Notes: generated from the letters alone by a model not told the origin. Positions 42,692-51,232 are shown, numbered from the stretch's first letter. The stretch is 64,000 bases of DNA from Streptomyces gardneri (GCF_006539185.1 NZ_BJMN01000012.1:169202-233201); one strand, 5' to 3'. A program made the numbers and translations.

Positions 42692-43714
42692 ATGGAGCAC
42701 GTTTCACGCGACATCACCCTGCTGCCCAAGGCCCATCTGCACCTGCACTTCACCGGTTCGATGCGGCCCACGACGCTCATCGAGCTGGCCGACAAGTACG
42801 GCGTCCATCTCCCCGAGGCACTCAAGGGCGGTACGCCCCCGAAGCTACGGGCGACCGACGAGCGCGGCTGGTTCCGCTTCCAACGCCTGTACGACATCGC
42901 CCGCTCCTGCCTGCGCGAGCCCGAGGACATCCGGCGGCTCGTCCGCGAGGCGGCCGAGGAGGACGTCAGGGACGGCTCGGGGTGGCTGGAGATCCAGGTC
43001 GACCCCACCTCGTACGCTCCGCTGCTCGGCGGGCTCATCGCGGCCATGGAGGTCATCCTCGACGCGGTCGACTCGGCGTCCCGCGAGACGGGGCTCGGGA
43101 TGCGGGTGCTCGTCGCCGCGAACCGGATGAAGCATCCCCTGGAGGCGCGGACGCTCGCCCGGCTCGCGGTGCGGTACGCGGACCGGGGCGTGGTCGGCTT
43201 CGGGCTCTCCAACGACGAGCGGCGGGGCATGGCGCGCGACTTCGACCGCGCGTTCTCGATCGCCCGCGACGGCGGTCTGCTGGCGGCGCCGCACGGCGGC
43301 GAGCTGACGGGCCCGGCGTCGGTACGGGACTGCCTGGACGATCTGCGGGCCTCGCGGGTCGGCCACGGGGTGCGGGCGGCGGAGGACCCCCGGCTGCTGC
43401 GGAAGCTCGCGGAGCGGGGGGTGACCTGCGAGGTCTGCCCCGCGTCGAACGTGGCGCTCGGCGTGTACGAGCGGCACGAGGACGTACCGCTGCGGACGCT
43501 CTTCGAGGCGGGGGTGCCGATGGCGCTGGGCGCGGACGACCCGCTGCTGTTCGGCTCGCGGCTCGCGGCGCAGTACGAGATCGCCCGCCGGTACCACGGG
43601 TTCACCGACGCGGAGCTGGCGGAGCTGGCCCGTCAGTCGGTGCGGGGTTCGGCGGCCCCCGAGGGCGTCCGGGCGAAGCTGCTGGCGGGGATCGACGACT
43701 GGATCGCCGACTGA
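42692..43714 (+). CDS. Adenosine deaminase family protein
   Basis: Zinc hydrolase of 340 residues from the ATG at 42692 (MEHVSRDITLLPKAHLHLHF); a GTG 12 codons upstream is an alternative. The metal motif HLHFTGSMR, the middle ASRVGHGVRA and CEVCPASNVALGVY, the catalytic region AAPHGGELTGP and the GADDPLLFG motif all fit the adenosine/adenine deaminase family. It would convert adenosine to inosine, or adenine or another amino-purine to the oxo form. The exact substrate cannot be read from the sequence. It stands alone between two opposing units. Confidence 0.85.
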   Translation: MEHVSRDITLLPKAHLHLHFTGSMRPTTLIELADKYGVHLPEALKGGTPPKLRATDERGWFRFQRLYDIARSCLREPEDIRRLVREAAEEDVRDGSGWLEIQVDPTSYAPLLGGLIAAMEVILDAVDSASRETGLGMRVLVAANRMKHPLEARTLARLAVRYADRGVVGFGLSNDERRGMARDFDRAFSIARDGGLLAAPHGGELTGPASVRDCLDDLRASRVGHGVRAAEDPRLLRKLAERGVTCEVCPASNVALGVYERHEDVPLRTLFEAGVPMALGADDPLLFGSRLAAQYEIARRYHGFTDAELAELARQSVRGSAAPEGVRAKLLAGIDDWIAD

Positions 43715-43730
43715 TCCGTCGCCTCGGCCT

Positions 43731-44327
43731 CTAGCCGAGCCCGCTCATCAGTGTGCGCGCGATCGAGCGGGCGAAGTCGTCGAGCGACTGGGGCGGCCTG
43801 CCGTCCTCGGTCATCTCGTACGCGAAGGCCCGCTGGACGCAGGCGCCGAGGAGGAGCGCCGCGGCCGCCCGGGGGTCCGCGTCGGCGCCGACGCGGCCGA
43901 GGCGCTGCTCGGTGCGGAGGTAGGCGGTGAGCCCCTCGACGGGCTTGTGCGGGCCGGCGCCGAGTCTGCGCATGCCCTCCTCGTGGCGGGCCTTGAGCTG
44001 CGGCTCGGCGTAGAGCGAGGCGGCCATCGGGAAGCTCTCCTCGTAGAAGAGGGCGGCCTGCCGGGCGATCTCCGTGAGGTTCTCCTCGACGGTGCGGCTG
44101 CCGGGGTCGGCGGCGAGGGCGCCGAGCAGTCCGCCGAGCCGGGGCAGCCGTTCGTCGAGGACGGTCAGGAAGAGTTCTTCCTTGCTCGCGAAGTACTTGT
44201 AGAGCGCCGCCTCCGAGCAGCCCGCGGCCTTGGCGATCTCCTTGGTCGTGGTGCGGGCGAGCCCCGCCGTCCGCATGAGGTCGCGCGCGGCGTCGACGAT
44301 CCGTACGCGGGTCGGCTTCTGTTCCAT
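43731..44327 (-). CDS. TetR-family regulator
   Basis: This 198-residue regulator starts MEQKPTRVRIVDAARDLMRT. The helix-turn-helix (about 12-58) reads TTTKEIAKAAGCSEAALYKY followed by FASKEELFLTVL. The ligand-binding C-terminal part has no recognisable specificity. It is divergent from the NAD(P)-binding protein gene, with two palindromes in between that are likely its own operators. Confidence 0.93.
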   Translation of the reverse strand: MEQKPTRVRIVDAARDLMRTAGLARTTTKEIAKAAGCSEAALYKYFASKEELFLTVLDERLPRLGGLLGALAADPGSRTVEENLTEIARQAALFYEESFPMAASLYAEPQLKARHEEGMRRLGAGPHKPVEGLTAYLRTEQRLGRVGADADPRAAAALLLGACVQRAFAYEMTEDGRPPQSLDDFARSIARTLMSGLG

Positions 44328-44335
44328 GCATCCTC

Positions 44336-44358
44336 CACTCACGCTTGACGCGTGAGTG
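44336..44358. promoter_or_regulatory. Probable TetR operator 1
   Basis: CACTCACGC and GCGTGAGTG form a perfect 9-base inverted repeat around TTGAC, nine bases from the TetR start codon. Confidence 0.7.
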
Positions 44359-44364
44359 AGTATC

Positions 44365-44385
44365 CACCCACCCTGAGGGTGAGTG
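44365..44385. promoter_or_regulatory. Probable TetR operator 2
   Basis: CACCCACCC and GGGTGAGTG around TGA form an imperfect inverted repeat with half-sites like those of operator 1 (CAC(T/C)CAC(G/C)C). It lies 29 bases ahead of the neighbouring gene. Confidence 0.6.
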
Positions 44386-44414
44386 AACACTTACCCACCC
44401 CGGGAGGGTGCGAC

Positions 44415-45053
44415 ATGAGGCTCACAGTCTTCGGCGCGACCGGCGGCATCGGACGGGAGATCGTCCGCCAGGCTCTGGCCACGGGCCACGAGGTGACGGC
44501 GGTGGTGCGGGACCCCGCGCGGCTGGCGGTCACCGGGGAGCGGCTCGTGGTCCACCGGGCGGACCTCGCCGACCCGGAGACCCTGCGCGCGGCCGTCACC
44601 GGCCGGGACGCCGTGCTCTCGGGTCTCGGCGCGCGCGGACGCGCGGACGCGGCCACGGGCGTGGCGGCGCGGCTGACCCGCTCGGTGCTCGCGGCGATGG
44701 AGGCGGAGCGGGTCCGGCGGCTCCTGGTGGTCAGCGCGGCACCCGTGGGCCCCGCCGCGGAGGGCGACGGGGTGCTCGACAAGGCCGTCCTCGCGGTGAT
44801 CAGCAGCGTCCTGAAGGACGTCTACGCCGATCTGCGGGTGATGGAGTCCGCGCTGGCGGCGAGCGCCACCGACTGGACCTCGGTCCGCCCGCCGAAGCTG
44901 ACCGACAAGCCGCTCACCGGCCGGTACCGCACGGTCGTCGGCGGCAACCCGCCCCGGGGCCGCACGCTGGCCCGCGCGGACGTGGCCCACGCGATGCTGG
45001 CGATGATCGACGCCCCGACGACGGTCGGCCAGGGCGTCGGAGTCGCCTACTAG
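44415..45053 (+). CDS. NAD(P)-binding oxidoreductase-like protein (NmrA/YwnB type)
   Basis: This 212-residue protein starts MRLTVFGATGGIGREIVRQA after GGGAGGG. The nucleotide-binding motif GATGGIG, the RLLVVSAAPVGPAAEG region and DWTSVRPPKLTDKPLTGRYR fit atypical short-chain dehydrogenases of the NAD(P)H-binding family. These act as quinone or flavin reductases or redox sensors; the substrate is unknown. It is the likely target of the divergent TetR regulator. Confidence 0.8.
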   Translation: MRLTVFGATGGIGREIVRQALATGHEVTAVVRDPARLAVTGERLVVHRADLADPETLRAAVTGRDAVLSGLGARGRADAATGVAARLTRSVLAAMEAERVRRLLVVSAAPVGPAAEGDGVLDKAVLAVISSVLKDVYADLRVMESALAASATDWTSVRPPKLTDKPLTGRYRTVVGGNPPRGRTLARADVAHAMLAMIDAPTTVGQGVGVAY

Positions 45054-45069
45054 GAACCGGCGCTCGGCG

Positions 45070-46128
45070 CTAGAGCTCCACGCCCACCGTGACGGGCTCG
45101 TTGACGAGGGTGATCCCGAAGGCGTCCCGCACGCCGGCGACGACCTCGCGGGCCAGGGCGAGGAGGTCCTCGGTGGTGGCCTCGCCGCGGTTGGTGAGGG
45201 CGAGCGTGTGCTTGGTGGAGATCCGGGCGGGCCCGGTTCCGTACCCCTTGGTGAACCCGGCCCGGTCGATGAGCCAGGCCGCGGAGGTCTTCACGGTGCC
45301 GTCCTCGCCCGTGGGGAAGGCCGGCGGGGTGACGTCGGGGCCGAGCCGTCCGGCCACGCGGGTGAGGAAGGTCTCGTACTCCCCCGCCGTGAGGATGGGG
45401 TTGGTGAAGAACGAGCCCGCGGACCAGGTGTCGTGGTCCGCGGGGTCCAGGACCATGCCCTTGCCGGCGCGGAGCCTCAGGACGGTCTCACGGGCGGTGG
45501 TGAGCGGTACGCGGTCGCCGGCCTCGACGCCGAGGGCGCGGGCGGTCTCCGGGTACTTGATCGGCGCCGACATCCCGTCCGCGTCCTCGAGCTCGAAGCG
45601 GACCCGCAGCACCACGTACCGCTCGGGCTGGTCCTTGAAGAGGCTGTGGCGGTACGAGAAGGCGCACTCGGCGTTGGCGAGGGTGACGGTCTCCTCGGCA
45701 CGCCGGTCGTAGGCGACGACCTCGGTGACGGTGGCGGAGACGTCCTGCCCGTACGCGCCGACGTTCTGGATCGGGGTCGCGCCGGCCGAGCCGGGGATGC
45801 CGGCGAGGCACTCGATCCCGGCGAGCCCGGCCTCGACGGTCCGCGCGACGGCGTCCGTCCAGACCTCGCCCGCCGCGAGCTCCAGGCGGGTGCCCTCCAG
45901 GGAGAAGCCGGTGGTGGCGATGCGCAGCGCCGTGCCGTCGAAGCCCTTGTCCCCGATGACCAGGTTGGAGCCGCCGCCGATGATCAGCAGCGGGGTGCCC
46001 GTGGTGTCGGCCTCGCGGACGGCCGCGACCACCTCGTCGTCGGTGGTGGCGGTGACGAGCCGGGTGGCGGGTCCGCCGAGCCGGAAGGTGGTCAGGGGCG
46101 CGAGGGGGGCGTCGTGGAGAGGCTGCAC
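45070..46128 (-). CDS. murB: UDP-N-acetylenolpyruvoylglucosamine reductase
   Basis: FAD enzyme that reduces UDP-GlcNAc-enolpyruvate to UDP-MurNAc in peptidoglycan synthesis. From the GTG at 46128 (VQPLHDAPLAPLTTFRLGGP) it has 352 residues, the usual streptomycete length. An ATG at 46161 would add 11 residues but lies inside a terminator-like hairpin. Motifs: LLIIGGGSNLVIGDKGFDGT for FAD, GIPGSAGATPIQNVGAYGQD, the catalytic serine region SAGSFFTNPIL, and a C-terminal glutamate in LVNEPVTVGVEL. Confidence 0.95.
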   Translation of the reverse strand: MQPLHDAPLAPLTTFRLGGPATRLVTATTDDEVVAAVREADTTGTPLLIIGGGSNLVIGDKGFDGTALRIATTGFSLEGTRLELAAGEVWTDAVARTVEAGLAGIECLAGIPGSAGATPIQNVGAYGQDVSATVTEVVAYDRRAEETVTLANAECAFSYRHSLFKDQPERYVVLRVRFELEDADGMSAPIKYPETARALGVEAGDRVPLTTARETVLRLRAGKGMVLDPADHDTWSAGSFFTNPILTAGEYETFLTRVAGRLGPDVTPPAFPTGEDGTVKTSAAWLIDRAGFTKGYGTGPARISTKHTLALTNRGEATTEDLLALAREVVAGVRDAFGITLVNEPVTVGVEL

Positions 46129-46158
46129 GCGCTCAAGAGTACGAGAGAGAAAGAAGCC

Positions 46159-46190
46159 CATAGCCCCATTGCATGCGCAATGGGGCTATG
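46159..46190 (-). terminator. Perfect hairpin between the MaoC pair and murB
   Basis: CATAGCCCCATTGC and its complement (46159-46172, 46177-46190) form a 14-base-pair stem with loop ATGC. It follows the MaoC genes by 12 bases and probably ends their transcript. Confidence 0.7.
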
Positions 46191-46202
46191 GGCTCTCGGC
46201 TG

Positions 46203-46631
46203 TCAGGCGAGCTCGACCACGGCCCGCGACATGCCCAGGACCTTCTGGCCGGCGCTCATGGCGGTGATGTCGACCCGCACCTTCCGGTCGTCCAGCTTCG
46301 CGGCGACCTTGGCGCTGACCTCGATGAGGGCGCCCTGGTCGTCGTTGGGGACGACGACCGGCTTGGTGAAGCGGACGCCGTACTCGACGACGGCGGCGGG
46401 GTCGCCGGCCCAGTCGGTGACGACGCGGATCGCCTCGGCCATGGTGAACATGCCGTGGGCGATGACGTCCGGGAGGCCGACCTCCACCGCGAACTTCTCG
46501 TTCCAGTGGATGGGGTTGAAGTCCCCGGAGGCGCCCGCGTACTGCACGAGCGTGGCGCGCGTCACGGGGAAGCTCTGCGCGGGCAGCTCGGTGCCGACCT
46601 CGACCTCGTCGTAGGCGATCTTGGCGGTCAT
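46203..46631 (-). CDS. MaoC-like dehydratase, catalytic subunit (HadB-like)
   Basis: This 142-residue hot-dog-fold protein starts MTAKIAYDEVEVGTELPAQS. It has the hydratase-2 motif ASGDFNPIHWNEKFAVEVGL, with the catalytic Asp and His, and DVIAHGMFTMAEAIRVVTDW. It pairs with the gene two bases upstream, which lacks the His. The pair resembles HadAB-type (3R)-hydroxyacyl-ACP dehydratases of actinobacteria. In a streptomycete it would act on fatty-acyl intermediates rather than mycolic acids; that is inference. Confidence 0.85.
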   Translation of the reverse strand: MTAKIAYDEVEVGTELPAQSFPVTRATLVQYAGASGDFNPIHWNEKFAVEVGLPDVIAHGMFTMAEAIRVVTDWAGDPAAVVEYGVRFTKPVVVPNDDQGALIEVSAKVAAKLDDRKVRVDITAMSAGQKVLGMSRAVVELA

Positions 46632-46633
46632 GG

Positions 46634-47086
46634 TCAGGCCCCCTCGGGTGCGCGGGAGACGAGCTTCGTCCAGGCGGTCACGACGTGCTCGCCGGAGGCG
46701 TCGTGGACCTCACCGCGGATGTCCAGGATGTCGTTGCCCGCGAGGGACTTGATCGCCTCGATGGTGGAGGTGACCGAGAGCCGGTCCCCGGCGCGTACGG
46801 GCCGGGTGTAGGCGAACTTCTGGTCGCCGTGGACCACGCGGCTGTAGTCGAGGCCGAGCTGCGGGTCCTCGATGACGGCGCCCGCGGCCTTGAATGTGAT
46901 GGCAAACACAAAGGTGGGCGGGGCGATCACGTCGGAATGGCCGAGCGCCTTGGCCGCCTCGGTGTCGGTGAACGCGGGATTGGCGTCACCGATCGCCTCG
47001 GCGAACTCGCGGATCTTCTCGCGGCCGACCTCGTAGGCCGCGGTGGGCGGATAGGTCCGGCCCACGAAGGACTGGTCGAGCGCCAT
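46634..47086 (-). CDS. MaoC-like dehydratase, partner subunit (HadA-like)
   Basis: This 150-residue protein starts MALDQSFVGRTYPPTAAYEV; the frame is open 20 codons upstream without support. It has the N-terminal hot-dog fold of the MaoC/UPF0336 family with AIGDANPAFTDTEAAKALGH and VIAPPTFVFAITFKAAG. NPAF replaces the catalytic NPIH, so it is the substrate-binding or structural partner of the downstream gene. It lies next to rpmG, as in other streptomycetes. Confidence 0.85.
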   Translation of the reverse strand: MALDQSFVGRTYPPTAAYEVGREKIREFAEAIGDANPAFTDTEAAKALGHSDVIAPPTFVFAITFKAAGAVIEDPQLGLDYSRVVHGDQKFAYTRPVRAGDRLSVTSTIEAIKSLAGNDILDIRGEVHDASGEHVVTAWTKLVSRAPEGA

Positions 47087-47195
47087 GGACTCGATACCTC
47101 CTGGATTCATTGCCGATGTTGCCGGTGTTGCGGATCGTGCCGACAAACGACACGAGGCCGCCCCCTGGTGGGGACGGCCTCGTGTACGAGCCTGA

Positions 47196-47360
47196 TTAGC
47201 GCGTCTCGCGGTGCGCAGTGTGCGAGTTGCAGCGGGGGCAGTGCTTCTTCATCTCCATGCGATCCGGGTTGTTACGCCGGTTCTTCTTGGTGATGTAGTT
47301 CCGCTCCTTGCACTCCACGCAGGCCAGCGTGATCTTCGGGCGGACGTCGGTGGCAGCCAC
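47196..47360 (-). CDS. rpmG: 50S ribosomal protein L33 (zinc-binding form)
   Basis: This 54-residue protein starts at a GTG ([20 protein letters not shown]), eight bases after GGAG. It has two CxxC pairs (CVEC and CPRC) and [20 protein letters not shown], so it is the zinc-containing C+ form. Streptomycetes often have a second, zinc-free copy under Zur control; that is not in this window. The gene lies downstream of the tRNA-Met and tRNA-Thr genes. Confidence 0.96.
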   Translation of the reverse strand: MAATDVRPKITLACVECKERNYITKKNRRNNPDRMEMKKHCPRCNSHTAHRETR

Positions 47361-47449
47361 GTGAGTGCTCCTTGACGGACGGATAGGATGGATGAACGCA
47401 TAAAAGAGTAGCCGATCGCAGGACCGACCCCACAATCGGCTACCGTGTG

Positions 47450-47522
47450 TAGCGGTGACCGGACTTGAACCGGTGACACAGCGATTATGAGCCGCTTGCT
47501 CTACCGACTGAGCTACACCGCT
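47450..47522 (-). tRNA. tRNA-Met (CAT)
   Basis: A 73-base cloverleaf on the minus strand begins AGCGGTGTAGCTCAG and ends TCACCGCT plus discriminator A. The anticodon loop is CTCATAA, anticodon CAT. The sequence matches elongator rather than initiator type, because the first base pair A-T is formed and the GGG/CCC anticodon stem of initiator tRNA is absent. Confidence 0.94.
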
Positions 47523-47532
47523 TTGATGATCC

Positions 47533-47556
47533 GGATCCCGCCCGAAGGCGGGGTCC
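47533..47556 (-). terminator. Hairpin between tRNA-Met and tRNA-Thr
   Basis: GGATCCCGCC and GGCGGGGTCC pair (one G-T) around CGAA and are followed by TTCT on the plus strand. It lies between two tRNA genes of the same transcript and may be a processing signal instead of a terminator. Confidence 0.4.
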
Positions 47557-47566
47557 TTCTCACCAG

Positions 47567-47639
47567 AGCCCCAATACGGAATCGAACCGTAGACCTTCTC
47601 CTTACCATGGAGACGCTCTACCGACTGAGCTATTGGGGC
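47567..47639 (-). tRNA. tRNA-Thr (GGT)
   Basis: A 73-base cloverleaf on the minus strand begins GCCCCAATAGCTCAG and ends TATTGGGGC plus discriminator T. The anticodon loop is ATGGTAA, anticodon GGT. Confidence 0.95.
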
Positions 47640-47858
47640 GAGCGAGGAAGACATTACACGGTCTCCGGGCCATCACCCAAATCCGTTTCCCCGTGCCTTC
47701 GCGACGGCCCTGACCAGGCCCCTCACCAGGCGTCACGTACGCCACACGTGGACTCATCGGTACGACTATTGCGCTCCTCCTCGAAGGTCGGTCCGAGCCG
47801 CCCTAGGCTCTGCCCCACCTTGCGCGATCTTGATCTTGAGGAGCCTTGAGGAGCCCGG

Positions 47859-49142
47859 ATGTCAGCCGACAGCAAGCAGCCCCAGCCACCCGAGGACGGG
47901 GCCGCCACCACCGCCGACTCGACCTCGCTCCTGCTCTCCCACGCACGCCTCACCGACGGCCGGAACGTGGACGTCCGGCTCGTCGGCGGGCGGATCGAGG
48001 CCGTGGGCACGGCCGGCAGTCTCAGCGCCGGCGCCGGTTCCCGCGTCGACCTCGCCGGCTATCTGCTGCTGCCCGCCGCCGCCGAACCCCACGCCCACGC
48101 CGACACCGCGCTCTCCGCCGACACCCCGGGCCCCGTCTCGTACGCCCCCGAGGATGTGCAGCGCCGGGCCACCGAGGCCGCCCTCCTCCAGCTGGGCCAC
48201 GGCGCGACCGCGCTGCGCGCGCACGTCCGGATCGGCGACGTGCAGGGGCTCGGGTCCCTGGAGGCCGTGCTCCAGGCGCGGCGCTCGCTGCGCGGCCTCG
48301 CCGACCTCACGGCCGTCGCCGTCCCCCGGCTCCTCACCGGAGTGGCGGGCGCGGACGGGCTCGCGATGCTGCGGGACGCGGTGAAGATGGGCGCCGGCGT
48401 GGTCGGCGGCTGCCCGGACCTCGACCCGGACCCGGCGGGGTACGTGGAGGCGGTCCTGGAGGTCGCGGCCGAGCACGGCTGCCCGGTCGACCTGCACACC
48501 GACGGGGACGACCCGGCCCGGCTCGCCCGGCTCGCGGCGATGGCCGGCGGACTGCGGCCCGGGGTGACGATCGGTCCGTGCGCCGGGCTCGGCCGGCTCC
48601 CCGCCGACGCGGCGCGGCGGGCGGCGGACCAGCTGGCGGCGGCCGGGGTGACGGTGGTGTGCCTGCCGCAGGGCGGCTGCGGGGGCACGGAGCTGCGCGG
48701 CGCGGCGCCGGTCCGGCTGCTGCGGGCGGCCGGAGTGCGGGTCGCGGCGGGCAGCGGGGCGCTGCGGGACATGGCGAACCCGGTGGGGCGCGGGGACCCG
48801 CTGGAGGCGGCGTACCTGCTCGCCTCGCTCGGCGGGCTGCCGCCCCAGGAGGCGTACGCGGCGGTGAGCGCGGGGGCTCGGGCCGCGATGGGGCTGCCGG
48901 AGGTGCGGGTGGAGGCCGGCTTCCCGGCGGAGCTGCTCGCGGTGCGCGGCGAGCGGCTCGCGGGCGTGCTGTCCCTCGCGTACAGCAGGATCGTGGTGCA
49001 CCGGGGGCGCGTGGTGGCCCGGACGAGCGCGGTGCGGGAGTACTGCGACTCGGCGGCCGCCCTCGACCTGCCCAGGCAGGCCCGGCCGGAGCGGCCGCCC
49101 GAGCCGGGGAGCCCTCCGGCGGGTCCCGTCGTACGGTCGTGA
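47859..49142 (+). CDS. Amidohydrolase-fold protein with degraded metal site
   Basis: This 427-residue protein starts MSADSKQPQPPEDGAATTAD. The fold is that of cytosine deaminase-like amidohydrolases: VRLVGGRIEAVGTAGSLSAG, then the metal motif EPHAHAD, a conserved DLHTDGDDPARLARLAAMAG with the third histidine, and a TIM-barrel pattern. The expected histidine motif after it (SHC-type) is replaced by IGPCAGLGR, and the expected metal-binding aspartate (GSDNxRD-type) is replaced by GSGALRDMANPVG. At least two catalytic residues are therefore missing. It may be a non-catalytic or altered enzyme. The C-terminus is Pro-rich. It is followed two bases later by an NAD(P)-binding gene. Confidence 0.75.
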   Translation: MSADSKQPQPPEDGAATTADSTSLLLSHARLTDGRNVDVRLVGGRIEAVGTAGSLSAGAGSRVDLAGYLLLPAAAEPHAHADTALSADTPGPVSYAPEDVQRRATEAALLQLGHGATALRAHVRIGDVQGLGSLEAVLQARRSLRGLADLTAVAVPRLLTGVAGADGLAMLRDAVKMGAGVVGGCPDLDPDPAGYVEAVLEVAAEHGCPVDLHTDGDDPARLARLAAMAGGLRPGVTIGPCAGLGRLPADAARRAADQLAAAGVTVVCLPQGGCGGTELRGAAPVRLLRAAGVRVAAGSGALRDMANPVGRGDPLEAAYLLASLGGLPPQEAYAAVSAGARAAMGLPEVRVEAGFPAELLAVRGERLAGVLSLAYSRIVVHRGRVVARTSAVREYCDSAAALDLPRQARPERPPEPGSPPAGPVVRS

Positions 49143-49144
49143 GT

Positions 49145-49801
49145 ATGCGCATCGTCATCGCTGGAGGACACGGACAGATCGCCCTGCGCCTGGAGAGGCT
49201 GCTCGCGGCGGGCGGACACGAGGTGGCGGGGATCATCCGCCGGCCCGAGCAGGGCGACGACCTACGGGCGGCGGGCGCCGAGCCGGTCGTGCTCGATCTG
49301 GAGACGGCGTCGGTGGAGATGGTCGCCGCGGTGCTCCAGGGCGCCGATGCGGCGGTCTTCGCGGCGGGCGCGGGCCCGGGCAGTTCGGTGGAGCGCAAGG
49401 ACACGGTGGACCGCGCTGCGGCCGTGCTCTTCGCGGACGCGGCGGAGCGGGCGGGCGTACGGCGCTATGTCGTGGTCTCCTCGATGGGCGCGGACGCGAC
49501 CCACGCGGGCGACGAGGTCTTCGACACCTACCTCCGCGCCAAGGGCGCCGCCGACGACTCGGTCCGCGCCCGTACGGCCCTGGACTGGACGATCCTGCGC
49601 CCCGGCTCCCTGACGAACGACGCGGGAACGGGCCAGGTCCGCCTGGAGGCCCATACGGGCCGCGGGATGGTGCCGCGGGACGACGTGGCGGCGGTCCTGG
49701 CGGAACTCCTCGACACGCCGGCGACGGCCGGCCTGACCCTGGAGCTGATCAGCGGCTCGACGCCGCTCTCGGTCGCGGTGAAGGACGTGGCCGGAAACTG
49801 A
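49145..49801 (+). CDS. NAD(P)-binding epimerase-like protein (atypical SDR)
   Basis: This 218-residue protein starts MRIVIAGGHGQIALRLERLL. GGHGQIA is the nucleotide-binding loop. RRYVVVSSMGADATHAGDEV and TALDWTILRPGSLTNDAGTG match the SDR-a5/NmrA-type family that includes YhfK-like proteins. The canonical SDR catalytic YxxxK appears as YLRAK. The substrate is unknown. The start follows the amidohydrolase stop by two bases, so the two are likely co-transcribed. Confidence 0.82.
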   Translation: MRIVIAGGHGQIALRLERLLAAGGHEVAGIIRRPEQGDDLRAAGAEPVVLDLETASVEMVAAVLQGADAAVFAAGAGPGSSVERKDTVDRAAAVLFADAAERAGVRRYVVVSSMGADATHAGDEVFDTYLRAKGAADDSVRARTALDWTILRPGSLTNDAGTGQVRLEAHTGRGMVPRDDVAAVLAELLDTPATAGLTLELISGSTPLSVAVKDVAGN

Positions 49802-49840
49802 CACTCAGGCCCTGAGGGGCCACGGCCCCCAGAAACGAGT

Positions 49841-49873
49841 GAAGGTCCCCGGTGCAAGCACCGGGGACCTTCT
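49841..49873 (+). terminator. Terminator after the amidohydrolase operon
   Basis: GAAGGTCCCCGGTGC and GCACCGGGGACCTTC form a perfect 15-base-pair stem with an AA loop. It also lies just past the 3' end of the tRNA-Tyr gene on the other strand and may serve both. Confidence 0.88.
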
Positions 49874-49878
49874 TCACG

Positions 49879-49960
49879 TGGCGACGCCAGGATTCGAACC
49901 TGGGTAGGCTAAGCCGACGGATTTACAGTCCGCTCCCATTGGCCACTCGGGCACATCGCC
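49879..49960 (-). tRNA. tRNA-Tyr (GTA)
   Basis: An 82-base class II tRNA on the minus strand begins GGCGATGTGCCCGAG and ends GGCGTCGCC plus discriminator A. The anticodon loop is CTGTAAA, anticodon GTA. The long variable arm, typical for tRNA-Tyr, is present. Confidence 0.95.
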
Positions 49961-50129
49961 ATGAGATCGCTGCCGTGGAGCCGCTTTCGCGGTGTTCCGT
50001 GGCAACGACGTAAACAATACCTGATCCCAGGGGGTGGTTCGCCACCGGATTGATCAGCGGTTCGAGTCGCGGCGAACCCCCTAGGCTTTGGGCTGTACCC
50101 GACAGCAAACCAACAAGGAGCCACGAGTC

Positions 50130-50621
50130 ATGGCCGACTCCAGTTTCGACATCGTGTCCAAGGTCGAGCGGCAGGAGGTCGACAACGCCCTCAACCAGGC
50201 CGTGAAGGAGATCTCCCAGCGCTACGACTTCAAGGGGACCAACGCCTCGATCTCCTGGTCGGGCGAGAAGATCCTGATGCAGGCGAACGGCGAGGAGCGC
50301 GTCATGGCGATCCTCGACATCTTCCAGACCAAGCTGATCAAGCGCGGGATCTCGCTGAAGTCGCTGGACGTCGAGGGTGAGCCGCAGCTGTCCGGCAAGG
50401 AGTACAAGCTCTTCGCCTCGATCACCGAGGGCATCTCCCAGGAGAACGCCAAGAAGGTCGCGAAGGCCATCCGGGACGAGGGTCCCAAGGGCGTCAAGGC
50501 GCAGGTCCAGGGCGACGAGCTGCGTGTCAGCTCGAAGAGCCGGGACGACCTGCAGGCCGTCCAGGCGCTGCTCAAGGGCAAGGACTTCGACTTCGCCCTC
50601 CAGTACGTGAACTACCGCTGA
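50130..50621 (+). CDS. YajQ-family nucleotide-binding protein
   Basis: This 163-residue protein starts [20 protein letters not shown], the classical UPF0234/YajQ beginning, after AAGGAG. It contains [38 protein letters not shown] and ends [20 protein letters not shown]. Members bind nucleotides or RNA; some act as cyclic-di-GMP receptors. The role in streptomycetes is unknown. It stands alone. Confidence 0.95.
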   Translation: MADSSFDIVSKVERQEVDNALNQAVKEISQRYDFKGTNASISWSGEKILMQANGEERVMAILDIFQTKLIKRGISLKSLDVEGEPQLSGKEYKLFASITEGISQENAKKVAKAIRDEGPKGVKAQVQGDELRVSSKSRDDLQAVQALLKGKDFDFALQYVNYR

Positions 50622-50725
50622 CCCGACCGCCCGGTCGATGCTTGTGTCCGAATTCCGCCAGCCGGAAGGGTGGCGGGCCCCGCACACTGGGTCGTGAGAG
50701 ACCCGTGCGGGGAGAGGAACCAGTC

Positions 50726-51232
50726 ATGACCGTGTACGCGTACGTCGACGGCCCCCTGGGCGAGATGCTGCTGGTCGGGCAGCTCGCCGAAGGGGGCCGT
50801 GCCGTGCTGCGCTCGCTGTCCCTGCCGGGGCAGAAGGGCGGCGTCGAGGTCGAGGACGGGTGGACGCACGCGCCCGAGGCCTTCGCCGAGGCGGCCCGGC
50901 AGCTGGGCGAGTACTTCGCCGGGCGGCGGGACCGGTTCGACCTCCCGTACGACCTCGACGGCGGTACGGAGTTCCAGCGGCGCGTCTGGCGCGCCCTGGA
51001 GGAGATCCCGTACGGGACGACCGTGTCCTACGGGGACATCGCCCGGCTCGTCGGCTCCTCCGGGGCCGGGGTGCGGGCCGTGGGCACCGCGATCGGGCGC
51101 AATCCGCTGCTCGTGGTGCGGCCCTGCCACCGGGTGATCGGGGCCGACGGGAGCCTGCGCGGGTACGCCGCCGGGGTGGAGCGGAAGCAGCGGCTGCTGG
51201 GGCTTGAGGGTGGTCCGGCGGGGTCCGTGTGA
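50726..51232 (+). CDS. ogt: Methylated-DNA-protein cysteine methyltransferase
   Basis: Suicide repair enzyme of 168 residues that takes the methyl group from O6-methylguanine onto its own cysteine. It starts MTVYAYVDGPLGEMLLVGQL after GGGGAGAGG. The DNA-binding helix (RRVWRALEEIPYGTTVSYGD), the arginine finger region (GVRAVGTAIGRNPLLVV) and the active-site PCHRVIGADGSLRGYAAG are complete. It overlaps the AlkB gene by four bases, so it belongs to a two-gene alkylation-repair unit. Confidence 0.95.
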   Translation: MTVYAYVDGPLGEMLLVGQLAEGGRAVLRSLSLPGQKGGVEVEDGWTHAPEAFAEAARQLGEYFAGRRDRFDLPYDLDGGTEFQRRVWRALEEIPYGTTVSYGDIARLVGSSGAGVRAVGTAIGRNPLLVVRPCHRVIGADGSLRGYAAGVERKQRLLGLEGGPAGSV

